Assembly (NCBI GenBank): GCA_025618425.1
Contig: CM046842.1
Span: 39,551,798 to 39,615,797, forward strand
Direction: 5' to 3'
Length of the DNA stretch: 64,000 nt
From: Heliocidaris tuberculata
Lineage: Eukaryota; Echinodermata; Echinoidea; Camarodonta; Echinometridae
The notes under the pieces were generated by a model. The model ran no database searches and was not told the origin of the DNA. It was given only the letters and a program-made list of their open reading frames with translations. Below, in pieces: positions 42,132 to 51,607 of the stretch; position 1 is the first letter of the stretch, and each line of letters starts with the position of its first letter. Both the position numbers and the translations under genes were made by a program.

Positions 42132-43734
42132 ACGGAGCCCGTTTCATAGTCGTTCGGCGGGGACAATAATATGTCTGTAAAGCGCTTAGAGACAACCTGG
42201 ATGTATTAGGCACTATATAAATGCAGAAGATTATTATAAATATCATTAAAACCTATGTACAGTTTTCGTAAGCCCTTCAAATTTTTTTTTGGTCAGATTT
42301 CTTTGATTTTACTTGATAAATGACAAGATACTTGTAATACAACGCTGATCAATATGATATTTTTTGTTTTTCTCCACAAATAGAGTATTAAACAAATGAA
42401 AGCTAAAATTAATCTATACACATGGCTTTTGACCTTTGACCTAAAAACCCTCAAATCTAATTTATTTGTCTCTATATGGTGATACATATAGCACCAAGTT
42501 TTGAAATTCATTGATCATAAGGTTTTTAAAATATGATTTAAAGGAGGCTAAGAACACTGAATTTCATGGAAAATGACCTCTACGACTTTTGACCCTTGAC
42601 CGACAGGTACTTAGGTCAAAATCAGATTGTCTCCCTATGGTGACCAAGTATGAAGATCATAGTTGAAATAATTCCTGAAATACCACAATAACAAGAAAGC
42701 AAGACAGACTGATGGATGTACATGTACACATACTGAAGGACACCACAGAAACATAATGCCTGTGGCACCAGCTTCTGAGGGTAGAGGCATAATAAATGAA
42801 ATATCGCCTCAAGTCATTGGCATGGACATATTTGCTATCAGGACCTACCCTTCCATTGGGTCCAGGTACACTGTGAGCAGGAGCTGGAACAGTCTTCTCC
42901 TGTAGGCCTGGTCCTGGTCCTTGGAGTTGAGCACACAGTAGTTCTCTGCTGCTCCATAGTCCTGGAGCTTGTGGACCAGGATCCGAAGGGCTTTGTCGTG
43001 CTCCTCAAGCTAAGGGGTAGGGAAGGGATAGAAACGTGTGACAGAAACAAATTTCAAAAGAGAGCAAAGTGATGATTGCGATGATTACTTGTTACTTGTT
43101 GAAATAATCCCTGTTGCAGCTCACACTGGATGCTATACTGGGATGAAATGATGATGATGACGATGGAGAAGTCAAAGTAGTAGAAGACATTAATGCATAA
43201 CATCTTTCACACAAGGGCACTGAGATACTGATGGTGGTGATGATGGGGATGATGATGATGATGACATTGGCGATGAGGAAGTTGATGATGGTGCTGATTA
43301 TAAAGATGATGATGATGATGATGATGATTATGATGCTGGTGATGATGTTAATATATACATGAACCTTTTTTACCTCAGTCAGAGACAGTTTACAATTATT
43401 TAGACTTCGGTATCGCATACTTTTGCAATTTCTTTCAAAGTCCACTTCTAGTCTAGTCATGAGGTATGCACAGGCCACAATGACCATGTAATGCTTACGA
43501 AGGTGTACATACACGTACCTTTCCATAGAGTATTGCACATTCAGCATACATATCCGTCTCTTTCACCTTCCCAAGTATAAGCTGAACTCGGTAGATAGAG
43601 GACTCCTGTAGCAGGTGACGGAGCTTGGACCGGGCCAGGTCTAGGTCTAACCGAGGGACCGACTCTGGGCTGGCTTTCATCTTCAGGACTTGGTCTAGGT
43701 ACAGCACAGCTAAGTGAGTGTGATATTTCTCTTT
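37903..43734 (-). CDS. TGFBRAP1: TGFBRAP1/Vps3-like vesicle tethering protein, C-terminal part (four exons)
   Basis: Exons 43519-43734, 42849-43009, 39688-39760 and 37903-38241 join in phase on the minus strand to about 261 residues. The text runs KEKYHTHLAVLYLDQVLKMK ... AECAILYGKLEEHDKALRIL ... AAENYC ... VLQLLPETWSV ... RTCQVCQRPFSEPTFVRYPN and ends RKDST. The YGKLEEHDKALRILV segment is the clathrin-repeat-like region shared by Vps39 and TGFBRAP1, and VLQLLPETWSV with CQxC...EPxFVRYPNG is diagnostic for TGFBRAP1 rather than Vps39. The family (CORVET subunit Vps3/TGFBRAP1) tethers early endosomes with Rab5. The N-terminal citron-homology half must lie upstream, beyond 43734, and was not seen. 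Confidence 0.85.
38242..38516. other. TGFBRAP1-like intron, non-repetitive part
   Basis: AT-rich, nothing recognised. Confidence 0.5.
38517..38665. mobile_element. shortened TTAA MITE
   Basis: Starts TTAAAGGTAAAGTCCACTCT and ends AACTCAACTTTCCCTTTAA. The left end is related to the element at 13066; the right end to the one at 51608. It is therefore a deletion or hybrid copy. Confidence 0.6.
38662..39214. mobile_element. long foldback MITE, TTAA target
   Basis: Ends TTAAAGGGATAGTTCACCAT and its inverse GTGGACTATCCCTTTAA. Arms pair along most of the length, for example CAACTCCGTGACGTATCTTG with CAAGATACGTCATGGAGTTG. The TTAA at each side is shared with a neighbouring element. Confidence 0.8.
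39211..39290. mobile_element. left end of another TTAA MITE
   Basis: TTAAAGGGGAAGGCCATCCA then GATATCAAAATGG resembles the left ends at 13066 and 38517. Only about 75 bases are left. Confidence 0.5.
39297..39668. mobile_element. small palindromic MITE copy 2, interrupted
   Basis: The left arm CCCCGTTTCATAAAACTTGG and right arm TAGTTTTATGAAACAGGGCC flank the shared middle TCAGCCAATCAGATTCAAGG. About 200 bases of A/C/G/T-run-rich sequence (39345-39540), itself with ATGTCCCCC in both orientations, are inserted in the left half. Confidence 0.7.
39688..39760 (-). CDS. TGFBRAP1: TGFBRAP1-like 73 bp exon
   Basis: Too short to appear as a long open frame. Acceptor ACATTGATACAG, donor AGG|GTAAGT. 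The text KKDSLLGPAMNLLNSPDADF then DTVR leads directly into VLQLLPETW of the next exon. The phase at both sides fits the neighbours exactly, which is strong support. Confidence 0.8.
39811..40100 (+). mobile_element. tRNA-headed SINE, copy 3
   Basis: CATAGTCAAGTGGTTTAAAC head, box B GGGTTCGATCCCC, body CAGCAAGACATTTTATCTAC and CCACCCAGGTGTTAAATGGG. GCAAGCCATGAATCCGATGA near the end is shared with the copy at 55504. The ATT tail is missing. Confidence 0.8.
40642..41222 (-). mobile_element. TIR element carrying a SAP-domain ORF, inserted in the 147 bp array
   Basis: The left end TCGAGCGATCGCCAATAGGG then TAAAAATGCCCGGATG is repeated as a perfect inverse at the right end. Comparison with intact 147 bp units shows a clean insertion in CAAAATTCTG with a probable 3 base ATT target duplication (the exact edge is ambiguous by one base). 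Length 581. Interior is richer in G+C and CpG than the array. It contains one intact 113-codon ORF. Superfamily not assigned. Confidence 0.8.
40698..41039 (-). CDS. SAP-domain protein fragment within TIR element
   Basis: ATG at 41039, 113 codons, stop at 40698. Residues 11-45 (MTVLQLKAFLTERGIPCNGK, then RKLELELLVRRAAE) form a SAP-type helix-turn-helix with the expected Leu, Gly and Leu positions. A basic GRKRRRVP and WKADLRG follow. From memory, this order (SAP, then an Asp-Gly segment, then W..DL) resembles the N-terminus of invertebrate and fish proteins that continue with a SWIM zinc finger and YqaJ-type exonuclease; that is a weak inference. Only the N-terminal part is present, so it would be a DNA-binding remnant. 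It lies opposite in sense to nothing coding and on the same strand as the TGFBRAP1-like gene, inside its intron. Confidence 0.6.
   Translation of the reverse strand: MASVSQDFKNMTVLQLKAFLTERGIPCNGKRKLELELLVRRAAECYSVIDPCDREASGRKRRRVPAADGSVRDLNDKAVSWKADLRGYARPPGHSPTGQIPEVTRSQKLSHIA
41768..41834. repeat. GACG and CA microsatellites
   Basis: CACACGGACAGACGGACGG followed by further GACG units and about a dozen CA units, joined to the 147 bp array. The Val/Cys/Arg-rich minus-strand frame is an artefact. Confidence 0.9.
42085..42130. repeat. CA microsatellite
   Basis: About twenty CA units interrupted only at the left edge. Confidence 0.95.
42150..42240 (+). mobile_element. SINE 3' tail fragment
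   Basis: AATATGTCTGTAAAGCGCTT then AGAGACAACCTGGATGTATT and GGCACTATATAAATGCAGAA then ATTATTAT: the tail of the copy at 55504 without head or body. Confidence 0.75.
42246..42800. mobile_element. unclassified repeat with TTGACCTTTGACC motifs and terminal hairpin
   Basis: Contains TTTTGACCTTTGACCTAAAA, TTTTGACCCTTGACC and GTTTTGAAATTCATTGATC, a style common in invertebrate and fish repeats. It ends in an imperfect hairpin, AATGCCTGTGGCACCAGC against GGGTAGAGGCAT. A Helitron/Helentron-like 3' end is possible. It ends just before the TGFBRAP1-like exon at 42849. Confidence 0.4.
42849..43009 (-). CDS. TGFBRAP1: TGFBRAP1-like exon, clathrin-repeat region part 2
   Basis: Acceptor CCTACCCCTTAG, donor GTAGGT; 53 codons plus two bases. 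It reads LEEHDKALRILVHKLQDYGA, AENYCVLNSKDQDQAYRRRL and FQLLLTVYLDPME. The two left-over bases GG join the first G of the next exon to give glycine. Confidence 0.85.
43220..43345. repeat. GAT/GATG microsatellite
   Basis: ATGATG repeats with interruptions, in the TGFBRAP1-like intron. The Ile-rich frame across it is an artefact. Confidence 0.9.
43519..43734 (-). CDS. TGFBRAP1: TGFBRAP1-like exon, clathrin-repeat region part 1
   Basis: Acceptor TTTTCCTGCAACAG, donor GTACGT, 72 codons with phase 0 at both ends. Contains LAVLYLDQVL, LRHLLQESSIYRVQLILGKV and AECAILYGK. Composition is less AT-rich than the introns around it. This is the most upstream exon I can place. Confidence 0.85.
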
Positions 43735-44220
43735 CTGTTGCAGGAAAAGATAAAAAATATCAAGGAAATAATATTGAGGGTTTGTTGTTTATATTTCAGG
43801 ACAAATACAAAATAAGGAACCTAAATCCCATTAAGACTGGATCAGAACTCCTCTTTCTGGGAAAAAAAAGATAATGGATGAGAAATAAAGAAAAGATTCA
43901 GCTCATCATCTTAAGAATTATAGTAACACACTGTATGCAGTAAATAGATCCACTCAAATAGCAGAAAGAATGATTTTGAATGTCTCCCTCTATAGTTTAA
44001 AGTCTTCCAGCTTGATTAAGTTCCTGTATTAGTTTGCAGGTACAAACCCTTGTCAGTCATAACCCATAACTGAGGGTCTGAACTGTAAGACTATGGAGAC
44101 TGCACTTAATTGACTCTGTATTACTGTTCCTCACACAGCCAGAGACTGAAAAGGTTAGGTTATGCCCAAGGCTTCATGGCAGAGACTCAAGATACTCAAA
44201 GAACAAAAACAAAACTGACA
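43735..44220. other. presumed TGFBRAP1-like intron, nothing recognised
   Basis: No exon joining in phase to the acceptor at 43735 is recognised here. Confidence 0.45.
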
Positions 44221-44224
44221 AGAA

Positions 44225-44455
44225 TAAACTATGCCCAAATGGGACTACACACACATGTGGAAGGAATGTTCGGCCCAAACACTTCACATATTCCTCATCA
44301 TATTTCAAATATGGAAGCATTAATTTGAAGAGCAATCTTTTTCAGGGGACATTTCGACTATGATGTTCTTCCAAACTTACATAAAAGGAATGAGAAAGCT
44401 CACAAATTAATTTTTCAATGTTCCAAGAACTCAACCTTACTTTTAATAGTGAATT
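44225..44455 (+). mobile_element. TTAA-type MITE fragment (51608 family)
   Basis: AATGGGACTACACACACATG, TATTTCAAATATGGAAGCAT, TTTTTCAGGGGACATTT and CCAAGAACTCAACCTTACTT match the copies at 51608 and 61410. Its left part is missing. Confidence 0.7.
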
Positions 44456-44919
44456 TACACACTGTACATGTAGGCTCATATGCTCTGAACTAATAATGCA
44501 CTTGCAAGTCGCAACAAGCTTCTCTATCTTTCCATCATGTTGTCTAAATCAACAATCACATAAATCAGCTGTCTATGATTCCTCATCCATGACCCCCGTA
44601 TTGCACAATGGAACCTTCCAGCTACAGCTATCCTTGACACAGGACAAAGGCATCACCCACGGACCAGTGCACTTTATTGTGGGTGGGGGAAATAGCTTCC
44701 CACTTGGTCACCTAAGCAGAGAGGGACTGGAATGCTGCAAAACAACCTTCTATAGAAACTCCCCTCCTCTTTTTACCCCAATTAACCAAAGTCAAACAAA
44801 CACCCTTTATGTCATTATTCAATGTTTAATTTGATAGCATAAATTATGAGTTTAATATGACCTTGATGAAATACATGTTTAGGAGTGTTATCTGTCTAAG
44901 TATAGGTCAACAAAAGTTC

Positions 44920-45059
44920 TGAGGGGCATTTCATCAAGTGTCTTGTCGGTGATTTTTACTGACAAATTTGCTCTCAGCCAATCAGATGTAAGGATTTCAG
45001 TAGCTTATAACAGTTACTGCAACTTGTCATTGATGACAAGTTTTATGAAACAGGGCCCT
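44920..45059. mobile_element. small palindromic MITE copy 3
   Basis: Left arm GGGGCATTTCATCAAGTGTC, right arm GACAAGTTTTATGAAACAGG; shared middle CTCTCAGCCAATCAGATG. Confidence 0.75.
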
Positions 45060-45223
45060 GATGAGAGAAAGTCAAGGACTTAAAGTTGATTTCCTCAATC
45101 TATTCTGAATATCAAATAAACTTTTAAAAATATCTTTCATTGAATTACTCAGGTCTATTTCATATCTTCTATAATAGATTCAATCTGACCTTGGTAAACT
45201 AAGTTAAATTCGGAGCACCATAA

Positions 45224-45796
45224 TTAAAGGAGAATGAAACCCTGAGGAAAAATCAATTTTAATGAAAAGAGAGTATAGAGAGAATCAACATAAAAAAGTT
45301 CCATCAAAATCGGTTAACAAATGAGTAAGTCATGAAAGTTTGAAAAGTCTCCATTTACTTTCTATGGTGATCCTCAAATTGGCAATGTTGCTGCAAAGTG
45401 ACAGGTTTAGTAGTACAACTCTCCATATGTTTTGTACACAAAATTTCATATTTTTCCCATTATCTCTTAAGGTGCAAGATATACAGTATCATAGGAAAAT
45501 GTATTTGACACAACATATGTTGAGTTCACAAAAAGACAAGTAGCCTCTTAAGAGATAATGGAGAAAATATGAAATTTTGTGTACAAAACATATGGAGAGT
45601 TGTACTACTAAAACCTGTCACTTTGAAGCAACATTGCCAATTTGAGAATCACCACAGAAAGTAAATTGAGACTTTTTAAACTTTCCTAACTTTCTCATTT
45701 CTTAACCGATTTTGATGGAATTTTTAAAAAATTTCTTCTCTCTATTATCTCCTTTCAGTAAAGTTGATTTTTCCCCCGGGTTTCATTCTCCTTTAA
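45224..45796. mobile_element. long foldback MITE, TTAA target
   Basis: TTAAAGGAGAATGAAACCC at the left and GGGTTTCATTCTCCTTTAA at the right. Arms pair to near the centre: CAACTCTCCATATGTTTTGT with ACAAAACATATGGAGAGTTG. The shortest loop is around 45470-45540. Inner frames on the plus strand are not genes. Confidence 0.85.
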
Positions 45797-46323
45797 TGTA
45801 CAACGTATCTGTCCCAGTTTTTGATCACGAAAAATTTGTTTTCTTCCTTTTGTTTCAAAACTAACTGAGCCCAAACAAACACATGCAACTTTTACTGAGG
45901 AATTTGATATCTAATTCAATATCATCAATCATATCGTCCAAACTTCAAAAAAACAATTTTTAAGGTCTTCATTTTGAAAACAGAAATATCCAGGATTTCA
46001 TACTGAGCGGTTTCTTTTGACAACTTGTTCACACACTTTTTTTTTCTTCCCTTCCTTTTTCAATATCAAAATTGGAACAAGGAAATGAGAGGAAATACTT
46101 TTGGAATGATGAATCTTATATGTAAATATGTAAATGGTTCAGCCAAAGATAAAACTATAACTTGTTTGACAGCCTCATACAACCTGGATTGTCAAACACG
46201 TGTGTAACCACCCCCCCCCTCCCTCCCATCCCACACACTCCTGATTAAATTAATCATTTATTTTATAAAAAATAATTGGAATTTCTATACATGTATTAAG
46301 TATTTTTTCACTTCACTGCATAC
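45797..46323. other. non-coding, nothing recognised
   Basis: Contains a C run at about 46208-46220. No exon is recognised. Confidence 0.5.
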
Positions 46324-46914
46324 TTAAAGGGCAATCCAACCTTGGTAATAAGATGATTTGTGTGAAAGCAGAAAAATAAGAAAAACAAGATGGTGAAAGT
46401 TTGAAAGAAATCGGACAAGGATTAAGAAAGTTATGGATGTTTGAAAAATGAGATCACTACATCTATGCGAATTTCAAATTGGCAATTTGGTGAGTCAATT
46501 GTGACATTTTTGTGGACAACTCTCCCATTTGTCGTACACAAAAATATCATTAATTTGCGGTTTTCTTCGAGGCGCTTTTACCCTCAGGGCAGTACTCAAA
46601 GTATATTGGAGAGAGCATATTGTTATAGGTCCTCATGAGCGAAAAGATCCTACTGAGTAATGCATTTTGAAAAAAGTGACATTTTAGTCATTTTGTGTGT
46701 TAGAGCGAATGGGGGAGTTGTCCACAGCTACATCACACTGACATTACCTATTCGGCCAATTTGAAATTCCCATATGCATAGTGATTACAACTTTCAAAAA
46801 TTCATAACTTTCTTATTGCTTGTCCGATTTCGTTCAAACTTTCACCAATCTGCTTCTCTGAATTTTCCTCTTTCTTTCAAAGCAACTTGCTATTAAGGTT
46901 TGATTTCCCTTTAA
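46324..46914. mobile_element. long foldback MITE, TTAA target (complete copy)
   Basis: TTAAAGGGCAATCCAACCTT at the left and TTTGATTTCCCTTTAA at the right. Arms pair: CCATTTGTCGTACACAAAAA region opposite the GGGGGAGTTGTCCACAGCTA region. Best reference for the partial copies at 23880, 34440 and 34657. Confidence 0.85.
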
Positions 46915-47020
46915 CCAGCCCATTTATATTGTCATGCAATAATTCTTAATAACTTGAAATACTTTGGAAAATAATTACTTGTAAGCTAAACACATAACAC
47001 AAAACAATCTGTAGATATGG

Positions 47021-47031
47021 GACCCCCCCCC

Positions 47032-47063
<32 letters not shown>
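47021..47063. repeat. poly-C then poly-A run
   Basis: About eight C then 38 A. It may mark the end of a retrotransposed sequence, but no body is recognised upstream. Confidence 0.85.
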
Positions 47064-47066
<3 letters not shown>

Positions 47067-47754
47067 TCAGATTTCTTCTATTTTAGCAGATGAATGGAAA
47101 GATACTACCAATTCTAAGTTGTGAGGAATATAAAATGGGAGATGATTTAATTTCTCACATGCTACCAGAATGGGTAAAAAGAATGGGATAGCAGCTTGTG
47201 AATGGATTTGTATGAATGTGAAGGAGACTGCAATACAGCGAAGTGTGTTTCGGCACCGAGAGAGATATCAGACATTACCCTAAAATTCATTGAAAATCAA
47301 AGATGAAACAGAATAATATCTGACGCATGTATCTTTTCATCAAAGTGGAACAATAAGAAAAAAAAAATTCAACAAGTTACATTCCAATTACATTCTTCCC
47401 ATCAAATGAATTAAATATTTGCAAATGCTTGAGGTTAGAAAGAGATTCGATCTCAAATTACAGGTAGAGTATTGTGGTGACCATGCACATCCAAGTAAAA
47501 CTAATTACTACCTCCCCCACAAGGCTCAATGGACCAGCCCACTATTGTGTCACAGCAATGGCAATGCGGTCACACTCCATTGCATTTCGAGGGTCAACCA
47601 ACCAGGATATTAACTTGCACTTTTGTGGCCAACCATCCGGAGACAATGTCTAGGGTTTTCTGGTGTGGCAGTCGGAGTCGATCCAAAAATAATGCTCTCC
47701 TTTCAATCTTCATGTACCATCTCTGAGTTCTTTTATTAGAAGTAAAGACTATAT
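47064..47754. other. non-coding, partly unique
   Basis: Small frames near 47419-47726 overlap in two phases and show no domains. A repeat fragment is likely because the LINE start at about 47755 follows directly. Confidence 0.45.
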
Positions 47755-48345
47755 TAGGTGTTATGTGCCATTTTGATTTCTGTAATAGTTTGCTTTCTGG
47801 TCTCCCTTCTTCTCAAATTCAAAGACTACAACTCCTTCAAAATTCTGCAGCCCGACTTGTTACACGCACGAAGAAACATGAATCAATAACTCCAGTCTTA
47901 AGAGATCTACACTGGTTGCCCATCAAGTCCCGTATCCAATTTAAAATACTTATGTTAACCTACCAATGTTTACATCAGCTGGCTCCTACTTATCTCTCTG
48001 AAGTACTAACTCCATATAAACCCGATAGAATGTTACGTTCCAGTTTCAAGTCCCTGCTCTGCGTTCCACAAATAATGACAAAATCATACGGGGAAAGGTC
48101 TTTTACACATTCTGCCGCTCTTTTGTGGAACAAGTTGCCTGAATATCTGAAAAGTATAAATTCCTATGAAAACTTCATTAATTCTCTAAAGACATACCTT
48201 TTCACCACTTTATAGTTAATCAGAATCATGAACCCAGTGCATCTTTCCTTTCTTTCCTCTCCTAAAGTGCATAGAGACATGCAATTTTGCTTATGTGTAA
48301 TGCGCTATATAAAAATGTTTGATTATTATTATTATTATTCCCAGA
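47755..48345 (+). mobile_element. 5'-truncated L2/CR1-like LINE
   Basis: Holds the C-terminal part of the reverse transcriptase ORF, a short 3' UTR with CATAGAGACATGCAATTTTG and TAATGCGCTATATAAAAATG, and an ATT tail. No poly-A tail, as in L2-type elements. About 590 bases remain. Confidence 0.85.
47763..48215 (+). pseudogene. LINE reverse transcriptase C-terminal fragment
   Basis: 150 codons without a stop. Motifs in order: DFCNSLLSGLP (residues 4-14), LQLLQNSAARLVT, LHWLPIKSRIQFKIL, LAPTYLSEVLTPY, RSSFKSLLCVP, ALLWNKLPEYLKS and LKTYLFTTL. This is the region after the catalytic domain of L2/CR1-group non-LTR reverse transcriptases (compare LDYCNSLLYGLP). The catalytic YADD part, endonuclease and ORF1 are absent. 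The ATG used here is internal. The open frame over 150 codons suggests the insertion is fairly recent. It is a truncated copy, not a host gene. Confidence 0.85.
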
Positions 48346-48427
48346 AGCAGTTTTCAATTCAGATGTATTCCTAGTTTGTGTTGCACTAAAAGCTTTGGAA
48401 TACCTAATTAAACTCCTTATCAAAATC

Positions 48428-48576
48428 AGGGCCCTGTTTCATAAAACTTGTTATCAGTAACAACTGCCTCATTTCTATGACAAACCGGCTCTCAGCCAAT
48501 CAGATTCAAGGATTTCAGTAACTTATAACAATTATTGTAACTTGTTATTGATAACAAGTTTTATGAAACGGGGCCC
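48428..48576. mobile_element. small palindromic MITE copy 4 (best preserved)
   Basis: GGGCCCTGTTTCATAAAACT then TGTTATCAGTAACAA at the left, TTGATAACAAGTTTTATGAA then ACGGGGCCC at the right; about 148 bases, almost fully self-complementary. Confidence 0.85.
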
Positions 48577-48849
48577 ATGTCGCACATCCCTCTAGCGCTG
48601 AGACAGGTATAGGACTTGAAGATCTTTTTTTTTTAATTTAAAAGATTGCTTCTAATTTTGGTAGTAAGAATACAACAAAATTCTTATAGAATTCAACCAA
48701 ATTTACACTTAAAACTTTCATTGATGAAGACTTACAAAAAGCAAGGTAGTATTCAATCTTGGAATTTTGTTTTCATACGACCCATATATATGTGGGTATC
48801 TACATTTATCTATTTACAACTTCTTCTTTTTTTGTTCAAGGGAAAATTA

Positions 48850-49335
48850 AAGTGATGATGGGCTGTTGAAAAATACATTCTTTACACAATAGGGGATTCT
48901 GTGGATTGAAAGACATTGGAAAATTCTCTGAGCCTGTCAAACTTTCCTTGCACTTTACCTAGTAATTTATATGACTTGTGACCATCATTCTTTTGGGACA
49001 CCCTGTACCTGAGAGTGATAATAGGCTGTTGAGAACAACAACATGAAAAGCATATATTTTTAAACAATAAAATGGGAGATTCAACTGAATGAAAGAGATT
49101 GAAAATTTCTCTGCACAGCAGGATCATTTGTGTAATACATCCAATATGACCATGGCATGCGGGCTATTATAATATGAAAGTAACCATTTAAAGTGACCAT
49201 CTTTTTTTATGAAACAGCCTGTGATTCAGGTCGGTGATGATGGGTTGTTGAAAAAACGTATTCTTCACTCAATAGAATGGGAGATTCAATTGAATAAGAG
49301 ATTGAAAATTCTCTGCTCTGTAGGATCTTTTGTGC
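48850..49335 (+). repeat. three-unit tandem repeat, 160-220 bp
   Basis: Units start near 48851, 49013 and 49234 with a version of GTGATGATGGGCTGTTGA. Each later has CAATA...GGGGATTC and GATTGAAAATTCTCTG. Unit lengths differ by internal insertions. Confidence 0.75.
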
Positions 49336-49599
49336 ATGTGATATGACCATGACACGTAGGCTTATGTATGAAAGACACCATGGGATTTTGGAGTTTAGTA
49401 GACACTAAGTTTTCTGGAACGTGTAAACCAAGGTCAGCTTGAGGTTCTACAACGAATGATTCAACAACAACTGCTCTGCTGTAAATTTCCTATGTACACA
49501 CACAGAATTCCCCACTTTAACCCTACAAAAAACCCAAACATTAAACCTAACCAAAAATCTACCCTAAACTTAAATTAAATCCTAGCCACAAAACACATT

Positions 49600-49851
49600 G
49601 GCCCGAATTCTGAACTTAAACTCCAGTCTAATTCAAACCAAAGTTTAATCAAAACTGACTTACACCGCAAGTCCGGTCTAAATTTCTGTACAAAGTTAAG
49701 CCACATTAAACTGGAGTTTAAGTTAAACCGAAGTTCAGAATGTGATTTTCTCAAACTCTGGTTTAAAGGGCAGGTTTAGACTGGGTTTAAAGTTTAAACC
49801 ACACTTAGACTGTCACTGGTTTAAGTTAAACCGGATTTCAGAATACGTGCC
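49600..49851. mobile_element. GAATTCTGAACTT...CAGAATACGTGCC palindromic MITE
   Basis: Starts GGCCCGAATTCTGAACTTAA and ends GATTTCAGAATACGTGCC. Interior has repeated AAACTGGAGTTTAAGTTAAA-like inverted blocks. A second copy is at 51988. Confidence 0.75.
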
Positions 49852-49999
49852 ACTTGTAGAAACCTAAACCAAAGATACGTGCCACTTGTAGAAACGTAAA
49901 CCAAAGACGGTTTAGGTTTCTACAAGTCTACAACACATGATTGAACAACAATTGCTTCTGCTATATAATACACTAATCAAATTCCGACATGTAACTTCA

Positions 50000-50420
50000 A
50001 CCTTGAAGCAAGCACTATACCTAATACTAACCATAAACCTGAACTAAACCCCAACATTTTGTAACCCTAACCCTTCCCTAAAACTCAACATTTTGCAAAC
50101 CTAACCCTAACCTGAAACTCTAACTTAAAACTCAACATTTTGCAAACCTAACTTTTACCTTAAACTCAACATTTTTTAATCCTAACCCTTACCTTAACTC
50201 AACATTTTGAAAACCTAACCCTAACCTAAAACTCTAACTTAAAACTCAACATTTTGCAAACCTAACTTTTACCTTAAACTCAACATATTTTAATCCTAAC
50301 CTTTACCTAAAACTCAACATTTTGTAAACCTAACCTTTACCTTATACTCAACATTTTTTAATCCTAACCCTTACCTTAAACTTAAAACTCAATTGCTACC
50401 CTAACCTTAAACCATTTACA
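50000..50420. repeat. CCTAACCC-rich minisatellite
   Basis: Repeated CTCAACATTTTGCAAACCTA and CCTAACCCTTACCTTAAACT blocks, with a higher-order period near 120 bases (same order of sub-blocks near 50090-50210 and 50210-50330). Resembles telomere-like CTAACC sequence but is strongly degenerate. Confidence 0.8.
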
Positions 50421-50611
50421 TTATTATATCTTTGATGAAATAAAACCCAGAGCAAATGTCAGGTTACTCCCATGTTGAAGGAAAAACATCAATGGAACAC
50501 AAACAATAATTATACCCTCATTGTTCTATAATAACATTTAGGAGAATTGAAAATTTCAACCAATAATTATATTGGTATGGAAAAAGAGATACAAAATACT
50601 ATAGGCTATTT

Positions 50612-50632
50612 TTTTTTTTTTTTTTTTTTTTT
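50612..50632. repeat. poly-T run
   Basis: About 21 T; could be the tail of a minus-strand retrotransposed sequence; no body is recognised. Confidence 0.85.
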
Positions 50633-50670
50633 GAAACTGATCTTCAATCAAGATTAAGTACTGAAATATA

Positions 50671-50770
50671 TACCGGGAAGAGGAAGAAGATACTAGGAAG
50701 AGGAAGAAGATACTAGGAAGAGGAAGAAGATACTAGGAAGAGGAAGAAGATACTAGGAAGAGGACGAAGA
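50671..50770. repeat. 20 bp minisatellite, five units
   Basis: TACTAGGAAGAGGAAGAAGA repeated with only edge differences (first unit TACCGGG..., last ...GGACGAAGA). Confidence 0.95.
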
Positions 50771-51607
50771 ATAAGACAAGAAACAGAAGTTGGATAAAAG
50801 AATACAGTGTACATTGGGAAATAATACAAGTTATCACAGAAAGAGAATATCATTTGAGTTGAAAATTTACAAAATGAAATGAAAGAGGGAGGGGGAGAAA
50901 AATGAAGAGAGTGAACTCCATGAATATGCATACAGGTTTGTTTTTTTCAGAACCCACTAGCTTCCTTCAAAAACACAGCAAAGGAATTTGCCCTACAGTC
51001 ATCTCCTCTGCATTATGCTTGGTCATTTAAATTTTGATGGTCATAATTTGAATGGATTGGCACAAAGCAACAATCCTTTTCAATTTTCAATGAAATCAAA
51101 TTCCATCATAGAAAACTATCAATCCTACTATAGCTGGGAATCCAAAGCCATGCATGGAGGGGTTAATCTGTACTAGGGGTTGATCTGTACCCCTCTTGTT
51201 CCCATTACCGCACCCATTGACCAGCCTAGATCTACCCATCACATTTACATTAAAGGTAGATGGAAGTTCTTACAATATATGAAATAACATTCTCACTGAA
51301 TGGAAACCTTCTGTGAAAATCTTGCAGACGTAACAGCAAATACCGCACATGATATCGTCCATACAATTTTGATAGAAAACTTGTGAGTTACTGGAAAAAT
51401 TAGCAAGAAGGGTGAGGTATTTGGAACCCTTTAACATGTAAGTTTTCTTAAATTAATCTGGTTCTACAACACACGCACCAGCTGGTGACTTGCTCCGCAG
51501 TCAATATCCTCCAACTAAATTCTTAACTTCAATCCTTGACCAAAAACACTACATGTATATACTTATCCTCAACCCTAAGCATTCAAACTAAAAACCAACT
51601 GCAACCC
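50771..51607. other. non-coding, nothing recognised
   Basis: No exon recognised on either strand. Contains ordinary AT-rich sequence. Confidence 0.5.

Noticed and set aside
42424..42440. Nuclear-receptor DR1 site TGACCTTTGACCT
   Set aside because: It matches a DR1 but lies in a repeat-like sequence where this motif is common; no evidence of function.
43092..43547. 151-codon minus-strand frame with Ile runs
   Set aside because: The Ile runs come from the GAT microsatellite; only the 43519-43547 end touches a real exon, in another frame.
44418..44834. 138-codon plus-strand frame
   Set aside because: Starts in a MITE fragment and shows no recognisable motif; no splice signals in phase with anything nearby.
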